Source: Paraburkholderia youngii (GTDB lineage: Bacteria; Pseudomonadota; Gammaproteobacteria; Burkholderiales; Burkholderiaceae). Taken from it: a stretch of 64,000 nt of DNA. Each line of letters starts with the position of its first letter. Position 1 is the stretch's first letter. Of the stretch, positions 25,541 through 34,185 are shown piece by piece. The DNA lies in the NCBI RefSeq assembly GCF_013366925.1, contig NZ_JAALDK010000001.1, positions 3,713,165 through 3,777,164 of the forward strand, written 5' to 3'. The position numbers and the translations under genes were made by a program. The notes beneath the pieces are model-generated. The model was not told where the DNA came from. It searched no databases and worked only from the letters and a program-made list of their open reading frames with translations.

Positions 25541-26480
25541 TTTGCAGCGCCGGGTAGTCCGTGTAACGGGTTTCCGCTTCGGCGTAGTAAGTGTTTGGAT
25601 TGGGCGGGTTCAACAAAGCGTCGAGATTGAAGCGACGCGGCGGGTGGGCTTAGCTATAAAGAGCTGCCCCACGCGATGGCATCCGCTTCGAGCGCCTGCT
25701 GAGCCGATGCCTGCATTAACTTCTCGTTCGCCATGTACGGTCCGCCGACTGCGGCTTTCAGTTTTGGACCAAGAGGGTTCTCGCCGAGCAATTCCCGGAC
25801 GGCGATGAACGCGATCCTGCGCTTGCCGAGCTCGTGACCGACCTTAGCCGAATGCAGCCGCTGGGTCGGAATCACCCATCATACCCACGTCCCCTCGCGG
25901 CGCGAGGTACACGCCAACACGGTTACCGCCCCATACGTCGATGCAGGCGTCGGTTACTTCGAGAAGGAGGCGGCCGCGATTTTCGATTGAACCGCCATAC
26001 GCGTCGGTACGATGGGTTGTGCGTCCTGCAGGAACTGGTCGAGCAGACAGCCGTTCGCACTGTGCACTTCGATGCTATCAAACCCGCGGCCTTGGCATTC
26101 CTGGCGCCCGCACGTGGTGCGATTGCGCTTGGCGCCACCGCCAGATCACCGTTCAGGAAGATTGGATCCTGACAGACATGCCAAAGTTGCAGAAACATCC
26201 TGCCGCCAGCGGCGTGGACGGCTTCGGTAACGAGCTTCCACCGTGAGACCTCTTCCTGCGACCAGATGCCCGGCGTCCCGGCGTAGCCGACACCTTGCGG
26301 CGTGACGGACGTGGCTTCCATGATGATCAGTCCGGCAGACGCGCGCTCAGCGTAATACTTAGCCATCAGTGAGTTAAGCACGCATTCATCACCAGCGGGC
26401 TCGCGGGTTAGCGGGGCCATGATGATGCAATTAGGCAACGTGAAGTCGCCAACCTGGAGAGGGTCAAAAAGAGTCGGCAT
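25541..26480 (-). pseudogene. Decayed old yellow enzyme (ene-reductase) copy
   Basis: This is a broken paralogue of the intact ene-reductase at 19195-20253. It starts at ATG 26480 with LFDPLQVGDFTLPNCIIMAPLTR and stays in frame through PGIWSQEEV and FLQLWHV. It then loses about 50 residues after APSAIAP (the block containing the loop before the FRKGAENAKAA helix). The frame changes several times: NAKAAG, then DSDPAAAFG-like and GKRRIAFIAVRELLGE segments, and finally a C-terminal TYYAEAETRYTDYPAL in another frame near 25541. The active-site HGANGY segment is disrupted. It is almost certainly non-functional. Confidence 0.85.
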
Positions 26481-26653
26481 AACAGTTTGCTTTTCCTGAC
26501 CGACATATCGTCCGCGGCGATGAAACCAGCGCGATGCGGGAGCTGAAAAGGTCCAGCTTTCCTGCCAGCATCTGTTCACGAAAGGTTTTGACGCGCATCG
26601 ACGAAACCCAGGCGTGAGGGTCCCGGGCGTCACGCCACGGGACCGTTTCGGCG

Positions 26654-27358
26654 TTAGCGTTGCGCCGCGTCTTTCAAGTAGATGCCCTCAGACAGCCCGG
26701 CCTTTATTTGCCGACTGATGGCGTCTGTCGACACTTCCTCCGCGCCGGCCTCGATAGCTTCGTACGCCTGGCGCACGACGTCGGCCGGGGTTGCTTTCGG
26801 AACTTCCAGTCCGCGCACCAGATCCGTATCGATAAAGCCAGCATGCAGCCCGACAACCTGCGTGCGCTGTTCCCGCAGCGACTGGCGCAGGCCGTTAGTC
26901 AACGCCCACGCGGCCGACTTCGACACGCCGTAGGCAGAAAGAATTGGCCGGTTCACCCAGCTCGCGACTGATAGCACGTTCAGAATTGCGCCACCGCCGT
27001 TGGCGGCAAGGTTCCCTGCAAACGCTCGCGACGTCGCGAGCATCCCGACCACATTGGTCTCGAAGTGATCGCGCAGCGCCTCGATTGCGCTGTCGTCGGT
27101 CAGGCTCCCGAGTCGCGCGATACCCGCGTTGTTGATGAGTAAAGTGACATCTCGCGCTGCGTCCGCGGCCGCGGCTACGGCTGCCGGATCGGTCACGTCG
27201 AGCTTGACGGGAATGACTCCCGGTAACGTCACGCTGCCCGGATCGCGTGCAGCTGCATATACCTTCCACGCGCCTCTTTCTAGCGCCTGTTTTGCGAACT
27301 CGAGGCCAAGCCCGCGGTTCGCGCCCGTTACAAAAACGACAGCATCTTCGATCTTCAT
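26654..27358 (-). CDS. Short-chain dehydrogenase/reductase
   Basis: This 234-residue classical SDR has the cofactor motif VTGANRGLGLEFAKQALERG (residues 10-29), NNAG near residue 78, catalytic Ser in VLSVAS and YGVSKSA (Tyr, Lys). An arginine-rich loop after strand beta-2 (AAARDPGS) suggests NADP preference. ATG 27358 is chosen because AGGA lies six bases upstream. An HxlR-type palindrome sits 212 nt upstream in the shared divergent region with the ohr pair. It probably reduces a toxic carbonyl, in keeping with the island; the substrate is unknown. Confidence 0.85.
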   Translation of the reverse strand: MKIEDAVVFVTGANRGLGLEFAKQALERGAWKVYAAARDPGSVTLPGVIPVKLDVTDPAAVAAAADAARDVTLLINNAGIARLGSLTDDSAIEALRDHFETNVVGMLATSRAFAGNLAANGGGAILNVLSVASWVNRPILSAYGVSKSAAWALTNGLRQSLREQRTQVVGLHAGFIDTDLVRGLEVPKATPADVVRQAYEAIEAGAEEVSTDAISRQIKAGLSEGIYLKDAAQR

Positions 27359-27569
27359 AGTCATTCCTTTCGCATGTTGAATCGCATGCGCGTCGGCTCG
27401 CCGTGCGCGTGGGATCTGTTGGAAACAAGGCTGCATTCGCTTACCGAAACGTTGCGCCGTGACTTCCCGCGCAGCAGCTAATCACGGCGCGCACCCGGCG
27501 CCGGCTTGCTTTCGTCGGACGATTTGTGACCTTTCACGCACCGCAGACGACGATGGCGAAGGATATAAC

Positions 27570-27582
27570 TATGAAAATCATA
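27570..27582. promoter_or_regulatory. HxlR-type palindrome upstream of the SDR
   Basis: TATGAA-A-ATCATA differs by one base from the perfect palindrome TATGAT-A-ATCATA found at 32473 and 34933. The flanks AAC before and TCGTCAAG after are identical to those at 34933-34945. It lies 212 nt upstream of the SDR start. Confidence 0.55.
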
Positions 27583-27979
27583 TCGTCAAGTGCGGCGTGA
27601 GTTTCCCGGACGATTTCCTGCGGAGCCGGCAAGTGCCGTGGCAATGCAGTTCACCTCATCGCGAACGTGCCGGATAGGCGGCGCAATCGTCCTGGCATCC
27701 CCGTAACAGTGGTTGCCTCAGTCGTAACGTGCTGCGCGCCGTCGCCGCCTGACAGGGGCACCGGTTAGACGTGTGCACACCTACTCTTGACAGGCGCCGC
27801 AATGCACATCATTCGCCGGCCCCAGGTCGGCCACGCGGTGGTTGCTTGCTTACACATTGAAAGACCGGCGTCACCCTACTGGCCAACAGTGAGATCGGTA
27901 CTCAAGCTATCGAACAAGTGAATTCGATTAAAAAGTTTGCGATTGACATCGGCCGTGTCTTTCTCCATTATTCGACGCA

Positions 27980-28000
27980 AGCGATTACATCGCATGCGAT
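27980..28000. promoter_or_regulatory. OhrR-type operator upstream of the first ohr gene
   Basis: AGCGAT-TAC-ATCGCA-TGCGAT ends 37 nt before the ohr start codon. The last two half-sites form the perfect 12-bp palindrome ATCGCATGCGAT. The same sequence occurs at 35242-35262 before the second ohr pair. Confidence 0.68.
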
Positions 28001-28037
28001 CTAATAGCTTGCCCCCTTACTTACACAGGAACCCATC

Positions 28038-28484
28038 ATGACCAAGATCGATCAAGTCCTCTTCTCAGGCAACTCCCACGCCACGGTCAACCATGACCCC
28101 GATGTCCAGCGTGGTGAGCACGGCGTGCTCGACCTCAAGCTTTCGGCTCTTAACAGCGAAGGCCGCAACTTCATTGCCACCGAGCTGCACCCGCGCGCCG
28201 AACAGCTGTTTTCTGGTGCCTGGTCGGCTTGCTACATCAGCGCGTTCGAAATTGCTGCTTCGCTGAAGAAGGTCACGCTGCCGACCGACTATTCCGTGGA
28301 CATCAAGGTCAGTATCGGAACGGTCGGTAACGGATTCTGTCTTGGCGCCGAGTTCACCATCCGTGCACCGGGTCTGGCAACCGAAGTTATCGAGGCAATC
28401 GCGAAGCGCGCCCACGAAATCTGCCCGTACTCGAAGGCCGTTCACGGCAACATCGAAGTCGGCCTGAACGTCGTCGCTGCGTGA
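28038..28484 (+). CDS. Ohr-family organic hydroperoxide reductase (pair 1, first)
   Basis: This 148-residue OsmC/Ohr-superfamily peroxidase reduces organic and fatty-acid hydroperoxides using two cysteines. Both are present: AWSACYISAFEIAA (Cys about 65) and EICPYSKAVHGNI (Cys about 129). An Arg in LHPRAEQLF corresponds to the residue that activates the peroxidatic Cys in Ohr. The operator 37 nt upstream indicates OhrR control. It is 74 nt upstream of a second ohr gene and is closely related to the gene at 35300 (most residues identical). Confidence 0.87.
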   Translation: MTKIDQVLFSGNSHATVNHDPDVQRGEHGVLDLKLSALNSEGRNFIATELHPRAEQLFSGAWSACYISAFEIAASLKKVTLPTDYSVDIKVSIGTVGNGFCLGAEFTIRAPGLATEVIEAIAKRAHEICPYSKAVHGNIEVGLNVVAA

Positions 28485-28497
28485 CAAATAGATCGCA

Positions 28498-28518
28498 CAC
28501 GAGCACATCGGACAAGAT
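28498..28518. promoter_or_regulatory. Degenerate OhrR-type site between the paired ohr genes
   Basis: CACGAG-CAC-ATCGGA-CAAGAT keeps the spacing of the three-half-site motif but matches it at only part of the positions. It aligns with the better conserved TACGAT-TAC-ATCGGA-CGCGAG at 35760-35780 in the duplicated block, which suggests a once-functional internal operator. Confidence 0.35.
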
Positions 28519-28558
28519 GTAATTAGTTTTATTACCTTTATATACCCAGGAATCCATC

Positions 28559-29005
28559 ATGGAAAAGATCGAACAAGTCCTCGCTGCAGGCAACTCCCAC
28601 GCCACGGTTAACCGCGATCCCAACACCCATCGCGGCGAGTTCGGCGCCTACGACCTGAAGCTGACCGCGCCTTTCATCGAAGACGTCGAGTACATCGGCA
28701 CGGAGCCGCACCCGCGCGCCGAGCAGCTGTTTGCTGGTGCCTGGTCGGCCTGTTACACCACCGTGTTCGGAATGGCTGCCCAGTCGAAGAAGGTCACGCT
28801 GCCGGCTGACTATTCCGTGGACATCAAGGTGAACATCGGCCAGACCGGTGCCGCTTGGTTCCTCGGCGCCGAGTTCAACATCAGCGTGCCGGGTGTGGAA
28901 AAAGAAGTCGTCGAGAAGATCGCGCACCTGGCCCATCAGATCTGCCCGTACTCGAAGGCTGTGCGCGGCAACATCGAAGTCAGCACGAACATCGTCGCGG
29001 CGTAA
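28559..29005 (+). CDS. Ohr-family organic hydroperoxide reductase (pair 1, second)
   Basis: This is the second 148-residue Ohr/OsmC protein of the tandem. It keeps AWSACYTTVFGMAA and QICPYSKAVRGNIEVS, so both redox cysteines are in place, together with PHPRAEQLF. It differs more from its neighbour at 28038 than from its counterpart at 35818, showing that the two-gene unit was duplicated as a block. A CAGGAATCC ribosome site precedes ATG 28559. It likely shares the transcript from the upstream operator. Confidence 0.87.
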   Translation: MEKIEQVLAAGNSHATVNRDPNTHRGEFGAYDLKLTAPFIEDVEYIGTEPHPRAEQLFAGAWSACYTTVFGMAAQSKKVTLPADYSVDIKVNIGQTGAAWFLGAEFNISVPGVEKEVVEKIAHLAHQICPYSKAVRGNIEVSTNIVAA

Positions 29006-29070
29006 TCCGCCTGGGCACGCGCTTCTTTGGGACACGTGCCCTCCACTGAACACCTTTACGGAATCTCATC

Positions 29071-29343
29071 ATGAAGACCAAGCTAATCGTTGCACTGCTC
29101 GTCGCAGTTTCCGCGTCCGTCACCGCACCCGCGTTCGCCAGCGGCTATGGACCGGCTCCTTTCTACAAGCCCTCAGTCGGCGCGCCGGCATCTCAAAGCG
29201 GTCAGAGCCTGCGAACCGTCGCCGCGGAACGCGAGGACGCAGCCAGCACCGAGAATTCGTACGGCGGCGTAGTTTCCGGTGTATCACAAGCGGGGAGCCA
29301 GGTCGCGGCAACGCCGCGCGATAACTTCCTGTCGCATCACTAA
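29071..29343 (+). CDS. DUF4148-like exported small protein
   Basis: This 90-residue protein has a clear signal peptide (MKTKLIVALLVAVSASVTAPAFAS, cleavage near residue 23). Its C-terminal SYGGVVSGVSQAGSQ is typical of DUF4148 proteins that are abundant in Burkholderiaceae. The middle is low complexity. The function of the family is unknown, and members are often stress-regulated. It follows the ohr pair by 65 nt on the same strand and precedes the VOC gene, so it may be part of the same transcript. Confidence 0.72.
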   Translation: MKTKLIVALLVAVSASVTAPAFASGYGPAPFYKPSVGAPASQSGQSLRTVAAEREDAASTENSYGGVVSGVSQAGSQVAATPRDNFLSHH

Positions 29344-29447
29344 ATCGTGCATTCCGATCGCTGAGCCGTCGCGCATCTTCGTTATTCCTGCGCGCCGGCC
29401 ACAGCATCGGGCGGTCCATAACCTATTCACCGGAATTGAAGCAAGCA

Positions 29448-29840
29448 ATGTTCAGTCATGTAACGGTCGGCACCAACGACCTGGAAAAAGCAAAACGGTT
29501 TTACGATAGCGTGCTGAGTGTTCTCCACTATTGCGGCGGTCTTAACGACGACAACGAACTGCGTCGGCGTTATGTCTACCCCGCAGATACGGGTTTTTTC
29601 TTTATCACCCAGCCGCTCAATGGCCAACCGGCGACCAGCGCGAATGGTGGGACCGTGGGATTTAACTGCCAGTCGATCGAACAGGTCGACCGATGGCATG
29701 CCGCCGGTGTTGCCAACGGTGGAGAATCAGTTGAGGCGCCGCCCGGCGTGCGTGAGTCCAGGGTCGGTCGCCTCTACCTCGCCTATATGCGCGATCCGGA
29801 CGGCAACAAGCTCTGCGCCGTGTACCGGATGCCGGTATGA
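29448..29840 (+). CDS. VOC-family protein, copy 2
   Basis: This 130-residue paralogue of the VOC protein at 22734-23126 begins MFSHVTVGTNDLEKAKRFYD and ends YLAYMRDPDGNKLCAVYR. Metal-ligand positions (His4 and the C-terminal acidic block) are kept. ATG 29448 gives exactly the paralogue's length; a TTG twelve bases upstream is ignored. It sits between the DUF4148 gene and ohrR-C. In both copies the VOC gene is beside an ohrR gene, so they duplicated as a pair. Confidence 0.82.
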   Translation: MFSHVTVGTNDLEKAKRFYDSVLSVLHYCGGLNDDNELRRRYVYPADTGFFFITQPLNGQPATSANGGTVGFNCQSIEQVDRWHAAGVANGGESVEAPPGVRESRVGRLYLAYMRDPDGNKLCAVYRMPV

Positions 29841-29973
29841 GGCGTGCTCGGGAAGCGGAGACAATCGCCGCAGGGCGGGACGGCGCCGCGCAACCTCCGG
29901 GATGTGCGACAGGCGGCCCAGCAAATAACGAGGAGTTGTACTCCCTACGGCAGGGATGCGGCGCATGGTATGT

Positions 29974-29994
29974 TGCGATACAATCGCATGCGAT
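29974..29994. promoter_or_regulatory. OhrR-type operator upstream of ohrR-C
   Basis: TGCGAT-ACA-ATCGCA-TGCGAT is a perfect match to the consensus in this window, 43 nt upstream of the ohrR-C start codon. It contains the palindrome ATCGCATGCGAT (29983-29994) and runs into an AT-rich tract that could be the -10 region. Confidence 0.72.
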
Positions 29995-30037
29995 ATATAT
30001 TTTGTGATACGTCAGGCTCCTGCCAAGGAGGATACAC

Positions 30038-30496
30038 ATGAAATCCAGGGATCAACTGGCACCCGAAAACCTGATGCTTTCCGACTACCTGTGCTTTGCG
30101 GTCTACTCCGCGAACCTGGCTTTTGGCAAGGCGTACAAGCCCATCCTCGAGGAACTCGGACTTACCTACCCGCAATTCATAGCGATCATTGCGCTGTGGG
30201 AGGAAGACAACCAGACGGTCAGCGGTCTGGGCGCGAAGCTCTTTCTCGAATCCAACACGCTTACTCCGATGCTGAAGAAGCTCGAGGCGATGGGCTATCT
30301 GGAAAGGCAACGCGATCCCGGTGATGAACGCCAGGTGCGGATCAGTCTCACAAAGACTGGCCGGCGACTGCGCGAAAAAGCGCTGAAGATGGACCTTGTC
30401 GAGACGGGCCTCGCGCCCGACGATTTCGCAAAAGTTCAAACGGCGGTCGTGACGTTGCGAAACAACCTTATCAAGTCAGTCCAGAACGGCGAATAA
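30038..30496 (+). CDS. ohrR: OhrR-type MarR-family peroxide sensor (copy C)
   Basis: This 152-residue OhrR is very similar to copy A at 22012. The sensing Cys is residue 19 in SDYLCFAVYSANLAFGKAY, and LGLTYPQFIAIIALWEED and DPGDERQVRISLTKTG follow. AAGGAGG lies six bases before ATG 30038. The consensus operator upstream suggests autoregulation. Copies A and C, nearly the same protein with nearly the same operator 8 kb apart, point to a recent regional duplication. Confidence 0.88.
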   Translation: MKSRDQLAPENLMLSDYLCFAVYSANLAFGKAYKPILEELGLTYPQFIAIIALWEEDNQTVSGLGAKLFLESNTLTPMLKKLEAMGYLERQRDPGDERQVRISLTKTGRRLREKALKMDLVETGLAPDDFAKVQTAVVTLRNNLIKSVQNGE

Positions 30497-30929
30497 ACGC
30501 TTACCGGCGGTATTGCAGCGGCGTCCTTTTTACGGACATTCAACCGGCGCGTTGGCTCTTCGTGCACGACGATCTGAAGGGCGAGCTACTTTCGGAGAAA
30601 AGCGTCCGAAGCTAATCGGACTTCTGCGAAGAGACACGTTGGGAGCAGCCGTGCGGGTGCGACGATGGGACGGCCGACATCTGGGCGCCATGGCGTAGTC
30701 GACCGTCGCGCGCCGACTATGCCATCGGTTCGTGCATCTGCAGACGTACGTCTCAATTTATGTTTGTATTGCCGCAGATTCCTGGTTGATGGGAATGATG
30801 CGATGACTCATGCGTGGCGCCGGCCGCTCTACGACGTCGTCACAACCGGCTTGCAATGCTGCATCGCCCGGTTCAGGCAGATGTCTGCACAAAAGTGCCG
30901 CGGATCTGGAGGCCGACAGTTCTGCAACG
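30497..30929. other. Intergenic region after ohrR-C, no gene seen
   Basis: No coding region or recognisable RNA structure could be supported. Short open frames on both strands lack ribosome sites and domain features. Confidence 0.4.
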
Positions 30930-31572
30930 TTGCTGGCGAACGTTTGTAGAAACGTCTGCAGCGATGTACCGTTGTCTGCGCCCGATGAGCCAAACAAGGT
31001 GGTGAAATCCTGCTCCAACTTCGACACCACGTCGTTCACTGAAGTCGTCGAACCCGTATCGCTGCTTCCGCTGGCTTCTCCGGTCTGGCTGCTTTCCGCG
31101 CCAACGGCCCGTGCGAGCGATTCAAGCCCTGCAGCAAGCGGATTCGAGTAAGCCGTGGTTGATGCAACGTTCCCCTGATCACCAGAATTGCGCTGCGAGG
31201 CGGTGCCGTATTGCAGGCCTGGGGCGACCTGAAGGATCTGGCCCGATAAACTGCTCAAATGTCGCATCAACACCTGCTCCGGATAGCGACCCCGCATGCG
31301 AGGTGGTGCCAATGCCTTGGGCTCCTCCGGATGCAGGCGTACCGGTTTGGCCGAACGGGAGAGCGAGTCCCGGTTGAGAAAACGCCTGAACGATCGCTTG
31401 CACCAGCGGATTCCCGGGGGGCGACGATGGAGTCTCCGTCTGCTGCTTGTACGTTTGTGCGAGCGGCTCGCGCTGTACGCTGATCCCTGGTACTTGTCCC
31501 GAATCCAGCAATAGCTGAACACGGAGGTCTTTGTAGTCCTTGCTGTTGAGTTGATGTGCAATCGTCAGTGGT
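30930..31572 (-). pseudogene. Frameshifted conserved hypothetical (Gln/Ser/Gly-rich)
   Basis: Two minus-strand frames join to one low-complexity protein. The first carries NSKDYKDLRVQLLLDSG, a proline/glutamine stretch and a GAQGIGTTSHAG segment up to EQFIGPDPS (near 31230). The second continues with GLQYGTASQRNSG, AVGAESSQTGEASGSSD, VSKLEQDFTTLFGSSGAD and LQTFLQTFASNV. At least one frame change lies near 31220-31240, and the original start codon is lost behind a stop near 31565. The LQxDFxxLF...LxxFLxxxxxN pattern is one I associate with unstudied Burkholderia proteins. Function unknown. Confidence 0.55.
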
Positions 31573-31940
31573 CACTTTTCCTTGTCAGATCCGTTGTCGA
31601 ACAACTTCAATGCTGCGTTCGCCCGTTGAACAGCGTTAGTTCATCACACAGCTGCTACGAACGGAGAGCCCTTGGCAGAGTCGGGGAATGCGACGAGCAG
31701 TGCGATGATCCGGTATGTTTTCGTGGCGCAGACTCCAGGAAAGTGTTCTGTCGCGTTGAATCACTCAATTTATTGCATGCGATAAATGGTGACGAAGAAA
31801 TGTCAATTCCCAAAGCGTAGGTGAGCCTGTTTCATCGACTTTCAGTGTTGCTCGAGAGGGCCCCCCTGCGCTACAGCTGCCACAGCTATGGCTTCTCCCG
31901 CGGTCCTCTCTTATTGCGTCGACCTAGCGGCGCGTATGAA
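31573..31940. other. Intergenic region, no gene seen
   Basis: No gene could be supported. A partial OhrR-like half-site pair ATTGCA-TGCGAT (31773-31784) is present, but the first half-site is missing and no start codon of a recognised gene lies just downstream. Confidence 0.35.
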
Positions 31941-32447
31941 TCACGCGGACTTAGCGGTCTTCACTGCGTCCTGTCGCGCCGCGCGCTCCTGCGCGTAGGA
32001 AGGGCTAAATTCAGCCTTTAGATCTTCCCGTCGCAATGGTTCACCACAGGCTTGGCAGACTGTGCCAATCCCGGCATCGTGGCCACAGGTTAGGTGCGTA
32101 TAGAGGACTGCGACGTCCTCGTTCGGGGACTTGTGCCATGTCTCCCCCCATTCGCGGAGCGCAAGGATGACCGGGTAGAACGCCCGACCCATCTCCGTGA
32201 GCTCGTATTCGTAGCGAGTGGGCTTTTTCATGTAACGCTTGCGCTCGATCATGCCGTTTGCTTCAAGTCGTTTGAGGCGGGACGAGAGCATCTGCGGTGT
32301 TGCCTGCGACTGCGCCAACAGGCCGTCGAACCTTCGGTTGCCCATGAACAGCTCGCGCAAGACCAAGACAGTCCAGCGGTCGCCGATGACATCCTGAGAC
32401 CGCGCGACCGGGCACAGCGTATCGCTACTCTTGGACAACGCAGGCAT
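31941..32447 (-). CDS. HxlR-family transcriptional regulator
   Basis: This 168-residue HxlR-type winged-helix protein has the family hallmarks CPVARSQDVIGDRWTVLVLRELFMG (a conserved, possibly redox-active Cys near residue 12), FDGLLAQSQATPQMLSSRLKRLEANGMI and YELTEMGRAFYPVILALREWG. The C-terminus has a CGHDAGIG..CQACGE cysteine cluster that could hold zinc. ATG 32447 is set by a GAGG six bases upstream, a better site than ATG 32459. The upstream palindrome at 32473 suggests autoregulation. HxlR proteins often sense aldehydes or quinones. Confidence 0.87.
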   Translation of the reverse strand: MPALSKSSDTLCPVARSQDVIGDRWTVLVLRELFMGNRRFDGLLAQSQATPQMLSSRLKRLEANGMIERKRYMKKPTRYEYELTEMGRAFYPVILALREWGETWHKSPNEDVAVLYTHLTCGHDAGIGTVCQACGEPLRREDLKAEFSPSYAQERAARQDAVKTAKSA

Positions 32448-32472
32448 GCAAGACCTCATAAACGATGATAAG

Positions 32473-32485
32473 TATGATAATCATA
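32473..32485. promoter_or_regulatory. HxlR autoregulatory palindrome
   Basis: TATGAT-A-ATCATA is a perfect 6-bp inverted repeat 26 nt upstream of the hxlR-type start. It is part of an AT-rich block containing more TGATA/TATCA elements (up to 32497). The same palindrome occurs upstream of the isochorismatase gene and, with one change, of the SDR. Confidence 0.68.
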
Positions 32486-32592
32486 TCTATGATATCACGG
32501 GTTCGCCGCGCGCGCGTACGCCGCGAACTCGTGACTTCGCAGTCTGTGCGGATTACGCGCTGCTGCCACGCTACGTTCAAGCAGGCGGCCGT

Positions 32593-34170
32593 TCAGGCCT
32601 TGGACAACTCGCCGTCAGTCAGACGCCAGATGCCGCACGGGTTGCTATGCCGCAAAGCTTCCGGTAGCAGGTCATCCGGAAATCCCTGGTAGCAGACAGG
32701 CCGCAGGAAGCGCTCGATCGCAGTCATGCCGACAGAGGTAAAGCGGCTATCCGAAGTTGCCGGGAAGGGGCCACCGTGGATCGACGCATATGACACCTCT
32801 TGTGGATGCGCAAACGCATTGACGACGATCCGTCCCGTACGACGTTCGAGAAGGGGCAGCAGGCGCGCGGCGAGTGTGTGATCAGCGGGATCGATGTGCA
32901 TCGTTGCCGAGAGCTGGCCCCGAAACTGCTTGGCGATGGCGGTCAGTTGCTCGAGGTCCCTCACCCGCACCAGTAGTGCCGCGGGTCCGAAAACCTCTTC
33001 CGACAAAGCCGGATTCTCCAGCATCCGGGCCCCGTCGATTTCGAAGAGAATCGATTGACCGTCCCACGCACCCTGTGGTTCTCCGCCCGCTGCGATTCGC
33101 CTCGCCCCGGCGTTGCTCTGGCGTTCGACGTTCTTCCGATAAGCCGTGAAAATGCCTGGCGTCAACATCGTGCGCGCCTGCATTGCTTCGACGCGGGAGA
33201 TCATCGCCGCCTTCAGTTCAAGGTAACCCGGCCCGTCAATGGCGAGCAGGATGGCGGGCTTCAGGCATGCCTGACCGACGGTAACGAGCATGCGTTCGGC
33301 GAAACCATCGCCAATGACGCCACCCCTGGCAGCGAGCGCAGCTGGCATTACGAAAGTCGGATTCACACTCGTCATTTCGGTAAAGACCGGTATTGGGTCT
33401 GGACGCTGCTGGGCGCGCCGGAACAGTGCCATTCCACCGCCTTCCGACCCTGTGAAGGTGACTCCCCTGATGAGCGGATGGTCGACCAACGCCTCGCCGA
33501 TTTCGTTCCCACCGCCGCGGACCAGAGAAAACACGCCTTCATGGAAGCCCGAATCCTTCACGGCTTGCTGGATCACCCGACCCATCATTTCAGACGCGCC
33601 TGGGTGCCCGTTGTGGGCCTTCACGATGACAGTGCAGCCGGCAGCCAGCGCCGACGCAGTGTCCCCGCCCGCGACCGAATAGGAAATCGGGAAATTGCTC
33701 GCACCAAAAATCGCGACCGGGCCGAGTCCGATTTTTTGCATCCGATGGTCCATTCGTGCGCGCGGCTGACGTTCCGGTTGAGCACGGTCGATCGTCGCCT
33801 GGCGGAAGCGCCCCTGACGGACGACGGTCGAGAACTGACGAAACTGGAGTGCAGACTTCGCGGCCTCTCCTTCGAGTTGCGCCACCGGCAAGCCGGTTTC
33901 GAGCGACGCGCGTCGCGCGAGTTCCGGCGTCACGACGTCGAGGCCCTCGGCGATTCGCTCAAGGAATTCGGCGCGATCGATAAGGCTGGTGTGACTGTAG
34001 CTATCGAACGCCTCGTCGGCGAGTTGTGCTGCGCGATCAATCTCTTCAATTCCGCCGAATGCGAAGGTCGGTTCAATCTCGACATTCAATGTCGGATCAA
34101 GTGCCTTCATGCTGCCGGACGTCCCCGCGACTTCCTGCGCACCAATTAGTAGATTACCGGTGAGTTTCAT
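32593..34170 (-). CDS. Alpha-ketoglutarate-semialdehyde-type aldehyde dehydrogenase
   Basis: This 525-residue aldehyde dehydrogenase is of the KGSADH (2,5-dioxovalerate dehydrogenase) group, which is longer than common ALDHs. It shows FGASNFPISYSVAGGDTASALAAG, VFTEMTSVNPTFV (general-base Glu), VGQACLKPAI (nucleophile Cys; the family norm is VGQFCTNPG) and the C-terminal HGGPFPATSDSRFTSVG block typical of the group. It begins at ATG 34170, 15 nt after the isochorismatase-like gene, so both are expressed from the HxlR-controlled promoter. The usual sugar-acid genes are absent; a stress-derived aldehyde is possible. Confidence 0.85.
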   Translation of the reverse strand: MKLTGNLLIGAQEVAGTSGSMKALDPTLNVEIEPTFAFGGIEEIDRAAQLADEAFDSYSHTSLIDRAEFLERIAEGLDVVTPELARRASLETGLPVAQLEGEAAKSALQFRQFSTVVRQGRFRQATIDRAQPERQPRARMDHRMQKIGLGPVAIFGASNFPISYSVAGGDTASALAAGCTVIVKAHNGHPGASEMMGRVIQQAVKDSGFHEGVFSLVRGGGNEIGEALVDHPLIRGVTFTGSEGGGMALFRRAQQRPDPIPVFTEMTSVNPTFVMPAALAARGGVIGDGFAERMLVTVGQACLKPAILLAIDGPGYLELKAAMISRVEAMQARTMLTPGIFTAYRKNVERQSNAGARRIAAGGEPQGAWDGQSILFEIDGARMLENPALSEEVFGPAALLVRVRDLEQLTAIAKQFRGQLSATMHIDPADHTLAARLLPLLERRTGRIVVNAFAHPQEVSYASIHGGPFPATSDSRFTSVGMTAIERFLRPVCYQGFPDDLLPEALRHSNPCGIWRLTDGELSKA

Positions 34171-34185
34171 GAGAGTTCCTTTCGA

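Larger units (their letters stand above)
27359..28037. other. Divergent control region between the SDR and the first ohr pair
   Basis: This 679-bp interval has no credible gene. It contains an HxlR-type palindrome (27570-27582) on the SDR side and an OhrR-type three-half-site operator (27980-28000) on the ohr side. A weak ATCGCA-TGCGCG element lies near 27381. The part around the HxlR site is clearly related in sequence to 34870-34955, which precedes the isochorismatase gene, so the control region was duplicated together with the ohr pair. Confidence 0.6.
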
